64,000 bases of DNA from Mastigamoeba balamuthi (Eukaryota; Evosea; Mastigamoebida; Mastigamoebidae), in NCBI GenBank assembly GCA_902651635.1, contig CACRSC010000015.1, positions 427,655 through 491,654 of the forward strand, in the 5' to 3' direction. Shown here piece after piece: positions 11,752 through 23,466 of this stretch. The translations under genes and the position numbers were made by a program. The notes beneath the pieces are model-generated. The model searched no databases. It was given only the letters and a program-made list of their open reading frames with translations, and was not told where the DNA came from. Each line of letters opens with the position of its first letter. Positions within the stretch are counted from its first letter, which is position 1.

Positions 11752-11948
11752 TGCTCGCAAGAAAAGATACTAGAATCTTGAGCCCCAAATCAGCGTTGAT
11801 CAATCAAGGCGGACATGATGTGGGCACATATAATTGGAATCACGAAGAAAGAGCTCTTGGTAGTCGACAATTCATGTCTGTGTATTGCTCTGAGAGAGAG
11901 GTCGCTCATGCGGGGGAAGAAACAGCGGTGAGAGAGTGGTGGTGGAGG

Positions 11949-12970
11949 TCAGTCGACGTTGCCGCTCGAGGTGCCGGCGGGGGCGAGGGAGACCTTGGCA
12001 GCAGCCATCTCCTTCTTGAAGATGTCGTAGGACTCCCTGAGGCACGTGAAGACGACCTGGGCGACGTCCTGCCTGTCCTTGCCGGTGACCTTGTCGGGGT
12101 GCACCACGGTGACGGCCTTGCGGTACGCCTCGCGGACCTTGGCCTGGTCGACGAGGTCCGCCAGCGACACGGGCGTCCACCCGCTGTCCTCCCACAGCAC
12201 CTCGTGCAGCGACGACAGCAGCGCCCGCATGTTCCCCTGCCGGCCCCCGCGCGACGCCCACGCCTTCACCTCGGCCGCGCTCAGCAGCCGCGCCCCGGCC
12301 CCGCTGGGCGAGCACGAGCTCGGCGGCGGCGACTTCATCGTGAACGTCGCCTGCAGATCGTCCACCGGCGAGTGCGAGCTCGCCTGCGCTGGCATCGCCC
12401 CGAACACGCTGTCGAACGAGTCGCTCATGCTCTGCGGCCCCGACGGCGCCGCAGCGGCGGCGGCAGCGGCGGCGGCGGGCTGGGCAGCCGGCCCCGGAGA
12501 CGTCGCGAAGCTGTTGAAGTCGAGGTTGATCCCCAGCCCATCGGCCCTGGGCGCCGGTGCCGGGGACGCCGCGGGCTTCTGCGGCGGCGCGGGCGACGAC
12601 CCGCGCGAGCTGACAAAGTCCCCGATGCCGAGGCCCAGCGCGTCGCCGCCGGCAGACGCCGGCCGCGAGCCGGGGCGCTGCTGCTCGGCCTTGGGCGTGG
12701 ACGGCTTCATGTCGTTGATGCCCAACCCCAGCGTGTCAAACGCGTTGGCGGGCTTCTGCTGCGCCTGGGGGGCAGGCGACCTCGCCGCCGAGACGCCAAA
12801 GTCGCCGATCAGCGACCCCTTGGACGACGACGACGCGCCGCCGAGCCCGTCGAAGAAGTTCGCAGTCGCCGGCTGCGCCGCCGCCGCGGGCGAGGCCGAC
12901 GGCGCCGGGCTCGCCTGCGCGGGCCCGCTCAGCCCGTCAAACGACAGCAGAGGGGCCGCCGCTGCCGCCG

Positions 12971-13002
<32 letters not shown>

Positions 13003-14188
13003 GACTTCTCGAGCAGAGCGGCGTCGCTGGAGGCCGCCCCCCAGTCCTGCTCGTGGTGAGCAGCCCCGCTGCCGCCCTGCTGCTGGGCCGCAGAGGGAGA
13101 CTGCGACGGCGACGCGCGCTGGGGCCTGGCGCCCTGCTGCTGCTGCTGCTGCCCGGCCATCGCGTACGCCGAGGGGAACGTGCGGCGCAGCACAGCGACC
13201 GACTCTGCGGCGGGCTTGACCGACGCGGCCGACTGCTGGTAGAAGCGCTCGAGCTCCTCCGAGGCGACCGAGAAGCTCGAGATGATGGCCGACGCGCGCA
13301 GCAGCGCGCGCGACTGCAGGTGCTCGACGGCGGCCTGCGACGCGTTCTCGAACTTGGACTTGGCCTGCGCCACGCGCTCCTCGTGCGCGCGCAGCGCCTG
13401 CTGGCCGCCCGCCGGCGCCGCCGTCCTCCTCAGCGCGTCAAAGTCGAGCTGCGCGACGCGCCTGCGCTCCATGATGGCCGCCGTCTCGCGCCCGAGCTCC
13501 TCGTCCTGCGCCATCTGGTTGAGCGAGGCCTGCTGGATGGCCATCGCCGTCGCGGCCACGAGCTCCGTGGCGACGCGGTGCGCCGACTCGAAGCCGAGGC
13601 CCAGCGAGCGCTGCAGCGCCTGGGTGGCGGCCGATTCCGACCCCTCGCCCGTGCTGGCCGACAGCAGCGGCACCAGCGCGCCCATCGTCGACTCGGCTGC
13701 CCTGGCGTGCAGCGCCAGCGTCTGGACCGACCCCGCGAACGCCTGCCGGGTGCGCCGCGGGCAGAGAGAGGGCGCGGGGTCGCCCCCAGAGGCCGCCACG
13801 TGAGCGGGCGATCGGCGAGTTTTGGGTCTATTCGCTGCTTTTCGAACACGGAAAGACGGAAGAGGGGGGTGGGGGCGAAGAGCAGTAGTGCAGTGCGCTC
13901 ACCTGGAGGGCGTGCAGGCACGTCCTGACGTCGCCGCGGATCTCCGTCATCTGCTCGCCCAGGACGGTGAACTCGGTCTGCGCGGCCTTGAACTCCTCGT
14001 CATAGCTCTTGTCGGCCTGTCGGGGGGGCGGGAGGGGCGGAGATTGTGTGCGCACACGCCAGAGGCCACAGACGCGGGGGTCAAAAGCAGAAAACGTGGC
14101 ACGGCCACTCGGGGGGGGAGCCACGCACGATGCCGATCGTTTGCAGCACGCGCTGGGCGGTGCGCCTCACGATCTTCTCGAACGACAT
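11949..14188 (-). CDS. Auxilin-like protein: BAR-type N-terminus, clathrin-adaptor-motif linker, C-terminal J domain
   Basis: Three exons, 14188-14129, 14016-13903 and 13742-11949, give 655 residues. Residues about 1-220 are helical and open with SFEKIVRRTAQRV and FTVLGEQMTEIRGDV, resembling a BAR-like dimeric helical bundle. The Gln/Pro-rich middle carries repeated FDGL, FDTLGLGI and DFNSF motifs of the kind that bind clathrin and adaptors. The last 75 residues are a J domain with the intact Hsc70-stimulating HPDK in VVHPDKVTGKDR. Auxilins recruit Hsc70 to uncoat clathrin vesicles. Plant auxilin-like proteins also carry the J domain at the extreme C-terminus. The BAR-J combination is unusual (see findings). 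Its 3' half is duplicated at 18829-19549. Confidence 0.85.
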
Positions 14189-14330
14189 CTGATGCGGAAG
14201 ACGGCAACACCTCCACCCTCACCCAAAGATTAAAAGCGGCCGCCCGTTCGGTCACCAGGAGCCACCGCGAAAAAAATCTTCGGGAAACGCAAACCAAAAC
14301 AGCAGGATCCGATCCGCGTTGTTTGTTTGT

Positions 14331-15221
14331 TTAATAGGGCTGCTGGAAGAAGACCTCGATGGTGGCCTCGATGCACGGACGCATCGCGAGGTCGTGCGAG
14401 CCCACAGAGTACAGGGGTGCCGGGGAGTGCACGTCGATGCCTCGAGAGCACAGCGCCTGCCACCCGTTGGACAGGAACAGGCCGTCAGGCGGCCTGCCGT
14501 CGTTTCCATACTTGACCGTCAGCGAGCACCCGCGCTCGCGCATGGACGCGGAGAGCTCGGCCAGCGCTCTCTGCTGCAGCGCCGCGTCGTCACTGGCGGG
14601 CACCGTCATCACCTCGACGGAAACCGAGCTGGAGCCGCTGTTGCGCAGCATCGCCTCGCAGAGGAACGCGAGGCACTCGGCCTGCCGCGCAGCCCCGGAC
14701 AGGCACGAGTCCGAGACCCGCGCTGCCCCGGCGCCGCGCATGAGCTCCCCGTACAGCGAGTCGTAGCTGCAGTCCCTCTGCCCTGTCCGCAACGTGATCG
14801 TCCTGGCGTGCCTGAGCGCTCCAGCAGCAGCAGCAGCAGCCGCCTGCTGAGGCGCTGCTGGGGGCGCTGGGGGCGCCGACGGGGGCACCGGCATGGCCAC
14901 GGCAACGCGCGCAGCTGCAGGGGCAGCGGCGACAGGATCCTGGGGCTGCGACGAGGGCACGGACGGCAGCGACGAGAGCGAGTGCGTGCGCTCGGCCATG
15001 AGCTTCTTGAGCTGCTCGGCGCGGTCCATGTACTCGCGCACTTTGGGGCGCAGCGTGGCGGTTATGCGCTGGTTGGTCTCGAGGCGCAGGACGCTCAGGA
15101 AGCACTCGAGCGCTGCAGAGTACTGGCGCACGGCCGTGGCGTAGTCGCCGCACGTGTCTGCCGTGCTAGCCTGGCGCACGAGGTCGAGACCCTGCTGTAG
15201 CAGCTGAGAGCAGTCGGCCAT
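14331..15221 (-). CDS. MITD1: MITD1-like protein (MIT domain plus PLD-like C-terminal domain)
   Basis: A single exon of 296 residues. Residues about 4-80 are a three-helix MIT domain (GDYATAVRQYSAALE and a following YMDRAEQLKKLM helix), which binds ESCRT-III tails. An Ala/Pro linker follows. Residues about 140-296 match the MITD1 C-terminal phospholipase-D-like membrane-binding domain: CSYDSLYGELM, a VEVMTVP strand, GLFLSNGWQ, RGIDVHSP and DLAMRPCIEATIEVFF. MITD1 works with ESCRT-III in cytokinetic abscission. No catalytic HKD motif is present, as expected. The gene has no intron, unlike its neighbours. Confidence 0.9.
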   Translation of the reverse strand: MADCSQLLQQGLDLVRQASTADTCGDYATAVRQYSAALECFLSVLRLETNQRITATLRPKVREYMDRAEQLKKLMAERTHSLSSLPSVPSSQPQDPVAAAPAAARVAVAMPVPPSAPPAPPAAPQQAAAAAAAGALRHARTITLRTGQRDCSYDSLYGELMRGAGAARVSDSCLSGAARQAECLAFLCEAMLRNSGSSSVSVEVMTVPASDDAALQQRALAELSASMRERGCSLTVKYGNDGRPPDGLFLSNGWQALCSRGIDVHSPAPLYSVGSHDLAMRPCIEATIEVFFQQPY

Positions 15222-15385
15222 CGCGTTTCAGGAAAAAGACGGAATAAACGCGAATCTCGCAGGAGATATCAGTATCTCTTTGCTGTTTCCGGAACGCTCG
15301 CGGATTGAATGATGCTGGGAGGACCTTTGTTTGCTTCGGTAACCTGTTTTGGTGGATGGCGGATCTTTCTGTGGGCGCCTGTGTT

Positions 15386-16372
<987 letters not shown>

Positions 16373-16493
16373 GGGTGTGTTGCGCAGACCCCGGTTTTTG
16401 AACACTGGGTGGAAATATCTTCGGCGTCACCGGACCTAACAGATTTTCCTCCATTCGAATCTCTCAAATCATCGTGCTGACGCGTCGGTTTCG

Positions 16494-17272
16494 TCACGCG
16501 ATCGTGAGGTCGTCGTTGAAGTACAGGTGCAGCAGAGGGACGAACGGCAGGTCGTCGACGCCCGCGCGCTCGAACTCGTCCCCGTGGTCGGGCAGACCGT
16601 TGGCAGTGAGGGTCTGCGACATGTCCAGCAGGCGCCCCGCGTGCTTCCACGTGTACGACCCGGCGTGGGCGTTGTGCTCGAGGTAGCGGTCGAGGATCTC
16701 CGCCAGCGTCTCCTCGTCGCACACCTCGAGCTCGTCGCGCTGCCGTGTGAGCGTGTTCATCACCCCGATGCGCCTGGTGCGCTTGGACAGCGAGCCGATG
16801 CAGTACCGCGCCTCGTCCTTCCACCACGGCGTCCCGAAGTCGTTGCGCCACGTGCTCGTCGGCATGTGCGGCGCGACGTGCACGAAGATCCCCTGGGGCA
16901 CGTAGGGAGCCTGTGCGTGTGTGTTCCTCTCTTCAGTGCCGCAGTTCCCTCTCCCGCAGGTGCGACGCTACCTCGAGGTTTGTCTCGGGATGTATGTACG
17001 TGCGGATGTCCTGGGTCTTGGGGTTGAACCAGTGCGTGATGTCCTTGCCAGCGTTCTCTGAGGCGATCCGTGAGCGAGATAGGAGGTGGAGGGGAAGAGG
17101 AGGGGCAGAGGGCCAGGCGTGCACCGATGATGGGCTGGACCGAGGTCGGGTTGGTGCGGATGAGGTCCGTCAGGTCATACACCTTGTGGAAGAAGCTGAC
17201 CCAGCAGTTCCCGGGCTCGCAGTGGTCCGCGACCTCGCTGGGCGTGTAGTAGCGGCGCCGCTTGTAGGACAT
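16494..17272 (-). CDS. CYB5D1: CYB5D1-like cytochrome-b5-domain protein (cilium-associated)
   Basis: Three exons, 17272-17125, 17057-16972 and 16910-16494, give 216 residues. The cytochrome-b5-like start is RRYYTPSEVADHCEPGNCW. It is followed by FFHKVYDLTDLI, DITHWFNPKTQDIR, TYIHPETNLE, FGTPWWKD, YCIGSLSKRTRRI, a NAHAGSYTWKH element and the terminal LYFNDDLT. These match animal and algal CYB5D1 along their whole length. In animals and Chlamydomonas the protein is axonemal and influences ciliary beating. The gene therefore suggests that the organism builds a flagellum at some stage. Confidence 0.93.
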
Positions 17273-17382
17273 GGCGGTCTTCTATTTTTGGCCCCCGATT
17301 CACTTTTAGATTCCATACGCAATCGCAGTCGAGTGATCTCCAACAAACGTCAGCTGTGTATTTCTCTATCCATCACCCGAGT

Positions 17383-18473
17383 TCATGCACGTGCGAGGAG
17401 GGCAAGCACGACCATCAGGAGCGCAGGTGCACTGGCCGGCACATTGTTGGGATTCAGCCCGTCCGAAGAAACCTTGGTGTCCGACTTCGGGGAAGCGCTG
17501 GACTTGGCAGAGGACTTGGTTGAGGACTTAGGATCGTCCGTTCCCTCAGACCTGCGCCGAGCAGTGAGACACAAATTTGTGCAATCAGTTTGTCTCACTT
17601 TGAGTTCCCGTCGTCCGGCTTGTACCCGTCAGCGCACATGTAGGGCACCACCTTCTTCAGGGCGCAGCTGCCGAGGTCCTTCTCGCTCCCGCATACGTGG
17701 TTGAACGTGCAGTCGTCCAGGTCGAAGTGCGCGTGGTTGTTCGAGGCACACCAGTCGCACCAGTCGACGTTGGCGACGCCGCACTTGGATCCACAGCAGT
17801 TGCTGTAGAGGTCGCCGACGGGCCCGACGCATGCACAGCTCGGCCTTAGCTCTTGGCCCCCCGCCATGATGCACGCACTGCACTCGTTCTTGGTCGTCCC
17901 GCTCTTGCTGCAGACGCCGTTGGCGTACTGGCAGTACCCGGCGCAGCGGTCAGTGATGGCCACAGTCGCGCCGCCGCCCGGCCCCTCGACGTAGTAGCAC
18001 ATCTTGCTCTTAGCGGTGCAGCCCTGGCCCCACTTGTCCGACGTCCACGAGACTCTGTTCTGGTTGATTCCGAAGAGTGACGGGTTCACTGCCGCGATGC
18101 CGGTGACTCCGTACTTGGTGAGGGCCTCAGCGCCAGTCTTCTCGCACGCACCACCGAGGCAGCCGCCATTCTGCAGGTTGCAGTACTGGGTGGTGTAGGC
18201 GATCTGAACGGTCTCCATCCCCTTGTACGAGCCCTTGGGGACGCAGGTTCCCGACGGGGAACAGGTGCCGAGGTCCGAGGGGCAGGTGTCGAAGTCGCAT
18301 ACCCTGGGGACACAGACGCCGCCCGAGGTGCCGATGGAGAGCCATGTCATGTTCGCCTTGGAGCACACGGCCTTGTCTACGGCCGGGCCTTGCGTGGGGT
18401 ACGTGGGACACTGCGAGGCGCACGTGCAAATTAGCACGAGAACGCCACACAGGGCGAGAGCGATACGCTTCAT
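17383..18473 (-). CDS. Secreted Cys-rich expansin/barwin-like protein with GPI-anchor signal
   Basis: Two exons, 18473-17599 and 17551-17383, give 347 residues joined across a 47-nt intron. Residues 1-20 are a signal peptide. About 26 cysteines follow. The segment VAITDRCAGYC, then DWCDWC and HAHFDLDDCTFNHVC, resembles the double-psi beta-barrel of expansins and GH45-like proteins, in which the Asp and His-Phe-Asp-Leu elements line the groove. The second exon encodes a Ser/Lys stalk and a hydrophobic tail (ALLMVVLALLARA) typical of GPI attachment. PIG-T, needed for such anchors, is encoded at 21.2 kb. Expansin-like proteins loosen cellulose walls. A surface or cyst-wall role is inferred. The ATG at 18473 is preferred because an upstream in-frame codon is GTG. 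Confidence 0.7.
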
Positions 18474-18828
18474 CACGATGTGTTGCGATTGTGCAGTTCT
18501 CCTGCAGGAGTTGCATTTATATCCGCATGTGGCGGTTGTTCACTGGGTGAACAACGGCATTCGTCGAAGCAATTGAGCAATCACTCTGAGAGACTGCACA
18601 ACCGACCCGTTTTTGAGGGGTGAAAACCTCACGCTGGAAAAGCTATACACGCCAGACGGAGAATCGCCACGGGCGTTGCGCAGGCACAGTATTAATTCGA
18701 GAGCGCGTCGTAGGGCCGTCGCGCGCCATCAGTAGTCCTTCGTTGCAACGGTCGGCCCGCGTCTCGGGCTCGGTAGCTCTCAAGCGCTCTCCCGATCGGT
18801 GACTTTGCCGTTTCAGTGGCGAGAACGC
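18474..18828. other. Intergenic stretch
   Basis: The promoter side of the expansin-like gene, followed by sequence without a convincing frame or repeat. A GTTCACTGGGTGAAC palindrome lies at about 18538-18552. Nothing else is identified. Confidence 0.5.
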
Positions 18829-19549
18829 CTGCCTCAGGCACAGCAGAAGCCCGCGAACGCGTTTGACACTCTGGGACTGGGAAATTGACGATATGAAGCC
18901 GTCCACGCCCAGGCCCAGCAGCAGCGCCGCGGCTCGAGACCGGCGTGGGGACTTGTCAACTCGCGCGGGTCGTCGCCCGAGCTCCCGCAGAAGCCCGCGG
19001 CATCCCCGGCGCCGTCGCCCAGGTCCTAGCGGCAGGGGATCAACCTCGACTTCAAAACCCCTGCTGCGGCGCCGTCGGGGCCGCAGAGCATGAGCGACTC
19101 GTTCGACAGCGTGTTCGGGGCGATGCCGGCGCAGGCGAGCTCGCACTCGCCGGTGGACGATCTGCAGGCGACGTTCACGATGAAGTCGCCGCCGCCGAGC
19201 TCGTGCTCGCCCAGCGGGGCCGGGGCGCGGCTGCTGAGCGCGGCCGAGGTGAAGGCGTGGGCGTCGCGCGGGGGCCGGCAGGGGAACATGCGGGCGCTGC
19301 TGTCGTCGCTGCACGAGGTGCTGTGGGAGGACAGCGGGTGGACGCCCGTGTCGCTGGCGGACCTCGTCGACCAGGCCAAGGTCCGCGAGGCGTACCGCAA
19401 GGCCGTCACCGTGGTGCACCCCGACAAGGTCACCGGCAAGGACAGGCAGGACGTCGCCCAGGTCGTCTTCACGTGCCTCAGGGAGTCCTACGACATCTTC
19501 AAGAAGGAGATGGCTGCTGCCAAGGTCTCCCTCGCCCCCGCCGGCACCT
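18829..19549 (+). pseudogene. Inverted partial duplicate of the auxilin-like gene (3' part, J domain)
   Basis: From 18829 the sequence follows the middle of the auxilin-like gene (FDTLGLG region) in opposite orientation, with several internal losses and a stop. From about 19078 to 19549 it is almost identical to the last roughly 470 coding bases, including the full J domain with HPDK. I see one difference in the first 90 bases compared closely. The match ends abruptly inside the last codons, at GGCACCTC, and unrelated sequence follows. A 179-codon frame starting at an internal ATG (19090) stays open through the J domain. The copy has no recognised promoter and is 5'-truncated, so it is called a pseudogene. 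Confidence 0.8.
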
Positions 19550-19712
19550 CAAGGGCAATCACGTGGGAACAATCAATTATCGTGGGTCAGATTCATGTGT
19601 TGACATCATCTGTGACCGTCGGTGTGTGAAGCGTCAGCATTGCGAGGATTTGTTTGTTCTGTGAACCGTGGTTGACTTCGAGAAATTTCGGCGGCATTAA
19701 ACGGCAGCTATA

Positions 19713-20112
19713 ATGACTTTCCCTTTGTCTATAGTATTTCCCACAGACACCCCATCAAAAGGAAAAAAAGGGGCAAAAAGTAGCATTTGAAACAGGAAAA
19801 CAGAGGTCCACAATACTCAAGGCCTCCGAAAAAACATTTGAACTCACGTTTTTTCTCTTGTTTATTTTATCGCACACAATAAAACCGATGAATTTTTACT
19901 TTTAGTGTTATCGCACACGATAAACCTAATTTTCTAATTTTTGAGGTTTATCGCATGCGATAAAACTGAAATACTAAGAAATCTCATACTTTATTATCAC
20001 TTTTTCCATTTGAAAGCCTCTGTTTCCTGATTTCAAATGTGACTTTTTGCCTTCTTTTCTTCATTTATTGGGGGTGTCCATGGGAAATAGTTTAGACAAA
20101 GAGAAAGTCGTT
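19713..20112. repeat. MITE-like element with long imperfect inverted repeats
   Basis: The left arm, about 19713-19806, and the right arm, about 20017-20112, are reverse complements over roughly 95 bp with small gaps. They share CTTTGTCTA, ATTTCCCA, GACACCCC, GGCAAAAAGT and ACAGAGG or its variants. The roughly 210-bp AT-rich centre holds three palindromes of the form TTTATCGCACACGATAAA at about 19866, 19905 and 19948. A further half unit lies at about 20125. There is no reading frame. The structure suits a non-autonomous DNA transposon or foldback element. Target-site duplications were not found by eye. Confidence 0.7.
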
Positions 20113-20599
20113 TTAGCCTCTGTTATTATCGCACATCGAAATGAGCGAGACCAGCCGCCGGCACGGGTACGCTCTCATCGTTCAACACTCTTCCCCGAGT
20201 GTTTCCTGCCATTCCTCCCCTCTGCCCACCCTCGCGCCGTTTGCCCTGGACCTCACACCTCTCCAGTGGCCCAGAACCACCCGCCCCAGCCACCCTTCGG
20301 TTCAGTGGTGCCAGAAAACCGAAGGGAAAGGCCCCTATCCTCACCATGGTATGTTATCCTATCTCGCACACTTCTGTATCAATTCCTATTTATGATTCAA
20401 TCTCCGTTGTGATTCCTCTGAGATTTCCCGAATATCTCCAATCTATCTTGCCCAACTATTTTTGTCTCCAATCTCTCTATGACAACGAAAGGAAATAGAG
20501 TGCGTGATCCCTGTGCCTGCTCCGCCCTCCACCTCTCTGCCTCCCCTTCCCCTCCCCTCTCCCCCGGCACTTACCGTAATATTTCTCTTCTTACATGTG

Positions 20600-21072
20600 A
20601 CTGTAGCCCGGAGGATCGACACCGCCCCATCATGGAGTGCCGACCGCGCAATCGCACGTTTACGACACCCCCGAATCTGCGATGACTGCAGGACAAGAGT
20701 TTCTCGGTGGGTGAATTCATTAATTTCGTTCTGACTTGGTTGTGATGTGCAGCTTTCCACCAGCAGTTGTTCGAGCATCATGACCCCAACCACAAGCCAA
20801 GCCCTCGCACACTGCAGAAGGAGTTCACTGCAGCCAACATATACACTGAGATGACGAGAGCCGAGACGAGGCAGCAGCTGGCTAAGAACAGCGATGAAAC
20901 TAAGATGGCCACCAAGAAGCGGTTGGACACCATCAGCCAGCACAAGCACAGCACAAGGCTCGAGGGGGTCGATAAGGAAATTCAGCTGCAGAGGAAGCTC
21001 GAGATTGCCCTCCAAGAGAATGCGGCCATGAAAAAGGAGCTCGAGAAAGCCGGCCACAAGTGGCCCAAGTGA
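20600..21072 (+). CDS. Coiled-coil 'family A', copy 2 (unrecognised)
   Basis: An exon ending in DTPESAMTAGQEFL joins across a GT-AG intron (about 20708-20752) to FHQQLFEHHDPN. About 85 residues of charged coiled coil follow, ending in KWPK at the stop. The splice phase agrees. A further 5' exon, Pro-rich and lying within about 20140-20350, is likely but its frame is unresolved. The copy at 2060-2600 shares the exon ends, intron position and 3' flank. No known domain is visible. It lies directly beside the MITE-like element. Confidence 0.5.
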
Positions 21073-21193
21073 CTTTCTCCCAGCGATCTCTTGCCCTGTG
21101 TGCTCAGAGAAAAACAAAGGTCACTGCTGTGTTGATGGATGAGCTCATTCGTGGCAGTGTGTCAATGAACATCCTGCTTCTGGGGCATTGCAG

Positions 21194-23364
21194 TTACTGC
21201 TGTGCAGGGGCTTTGGTCCCTTCCGGATTTTTCTTGCCAAACGGAAGTGCCCGCTTCAGGAAGCGCAGGAGCCGTGCTATGGGCCTGTCAGAGAGCAGAG
21301 TGCCGTCCGGCGTGAGGAGTAGCCCCCACCTTGCCGTTGTGGCACGTATCACTCCGCCAAAGAACAGCGACATCGCGGTGCACGTCAGCGTGATCACGTT
21401 GTACGGCATGCCTGCGTAGTAGTATTAGACACGGGCGTCTTGCACTTAAGAGGGCTAGGACGCACTGAAATCGGGAGTGGGCAGCGACACGAGCAACCCC
21501 TCGGTGTATATCCTCACGGCGCGAGCATGCTCTGCGGGCCTGGTTCCCGGGTACAGCACGGGAGACCACCCCGGAAGCGCGACACCAGACGGCTCTCCCG
21601 AAACTGCGTCGCTGCTGGCCCCGAGGATCTCGGCGACGACGATGGCGGACGGCATGTCCCAGCCACGGTTGGCGTCGTGGGGGTGCTTGGTCCAGTGAAC
21701 GAAGACCTTCTCGAAAGACACCTCGATCTCGAGCCTCGAGGCAGGCGGCACGACGGCGCTGGCCTCGATGGTCGCCGGCGTGACGCCCGGCGTGGTCGGG
21801 GGCACGAGTGCGACGCTGACCGTCGACGCGGGGTCGCGGCCGCTGAAGTCGATGGGATCCTCGTTGATGCGCGCCGCGATCGTGGAGAGGAACGGGCGCA
21901 CCCACCACGGCATGACCTGGTGCAGCGTGACGCTCGCACTCCTGCTCACGTGCCTGTTCTCTGCGGAGAACAGCAGCGTGCCGCTGTACTGCCCGTAGGC
22001 CTCCTGGCGCATGTGCGCGACGACAGCAGGCGCTGCTGCAGACGCCAGCTCGACCCACTTCTCAGGGCTGCCCACGACGGGCACCAGCGGGGTGTAGCCA
22101 GAGACGGGTAGAGGAGCGTCGAAGACGGCAAGGACGGACGACGACGACACGTGGAGGATGCTCGCGGGCTCCGGATCAAGCGCGAGGGCGCTCACGGCGC
22201 TCTGGTCGCTCCCCACCGCGATGTACACGGAACTCTTCGCAGCAAGGGGGCACGCGGACACGCCGGACCTTCCCACGAGATCAACCACAGAGAGCTCTGA
22301 ACGGGATGCGTGAGAACGTGGGGAGGACACGCGCTTTACGCTACGTGACGCACTGTCTGATGTGAGGGCCGGGTGGTCGAAGGTCACAGCAGAGAAGGTC
22401 TGCGACAGCTCCCACGTCTCCGAGCTATCGCCGCTGCGCACCCTCCGAGCGTGCAGCGCCATGGACGTGTACCCGCCCGAGTACAGCTTCGTGGGGTTCA
22501 GGAGCTCCGCTATCCCCGCCTACGCCACGGGTTCGTTGGCAGGGGAAGGGGGGGCAGGGAAGGTCCACGGCAAGCGGGCGCGCACCCTGTCCTTGCAGGG
22601 GAGGAGCTTGGACCACGGCGTCAGGTTCTCCGTGCACGCCGCCTCGCGCGGCAGCGCCCCGTGCCTCAGCACCGCCTGCGTGACACGCGACGACGAGGAC
22701 CTGGGGACGACCGTGGCGGGCGACGAGGTCACGTCCTCCCTCATCATCCCCAGCGACCCGCACAGCAGCCCCGCCATCGCGTTGCGCAGCCCCTCCCACC
22801 TCTGGTCCGGCGACTCGGCCGCCCACTGCGCCGTCGCGTTGGCCCCGGCGACTGGGAGCCACGCCCACAGCTCCGCGCCGCTGGGCGCGTCGGCGCCGTA
22901 GGGCGCGTAGCCCCACGCGTCGCGGTCCCACCGGCCCTGCGTCATCACCGCCCGCACCTCCTCGACGCCGTACCGGCTCAGCACGCCGCCCACGGGGCGC
23001 GGGAAGAGCGCGTAGTTGTCGATCGCCGCCAGCCCGCCTGCCGCAGCCGCAGCCGCAATCGTTCAAGCGAAGGCTCGTTAGAGTTCCCGCGTTTTGCAAC
23101 ACGTTACACGCGAGGGGGGTGGGGGACGGAATCGCGCGGGGAGGGGGGATTTGCGACTGGAGTACCGGAGGACGAGGAGGACGAGAGGGGGACAGAGGTG
23201 CGCGTGGTGAAGGTGAAGTGCAGAAGGACTTGGCCGTCGCGGAGGGGCTGGACGAGGAGCTCCTCGACGAAGCGCTCGTCCGCGGCGCAGAGGGCGGGCG
23301 CGACGACGCAGGCCGCAATGGCAGCCACCAACAGCGGGGCGGGTCTCTTGGCGTAGCGCCACAT
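21194..23364 (-). CDS. PIGT: GPI transamidase subunit PIG-T (Gpi16)
   Basis: Four exons, 23364-23166, 23037-22586, 22519-21466 and 21411-21194, give 640 residues. The sequence starts with a signal peptide and FVEELLVQPLRDGQVLLHF. YALFPRPVGGVLSRY, WEGLRNAMAGLLC, HGALPREAACTENLTPW and YTEGLLVSLPTPDFSMPYN match the family in order. The last exon supplies the C-terminal membrane span (VITLTCTAMSLFFGGVI) and a cytosolic tail longer than usual. PIG-T is the ER lumenal core of the transamidase that attaches GPI anchors. The exon 3/4 join restores the conserved DFSMPYN exactly. All introns are GT-AG and 54-128 nt. Confidence 0.93.
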
Positions 23365-23466
23365 CGACAACGCAAATCGAATGTGGAGGAGGGAAAATCT
23401 AACGTTAGATTCACCAAAATATCGTAGAATCTTCGCGGGATCGAACGAAAGTTGGACTCTGAGTGT

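Noticed and set aside
11751-13928. A 725-codon Arg-rich frame opposite the auxilin gene
   Set aside because: It is the antisense shadow of the auxilin exon, with Arg/Gly composition and no domain.
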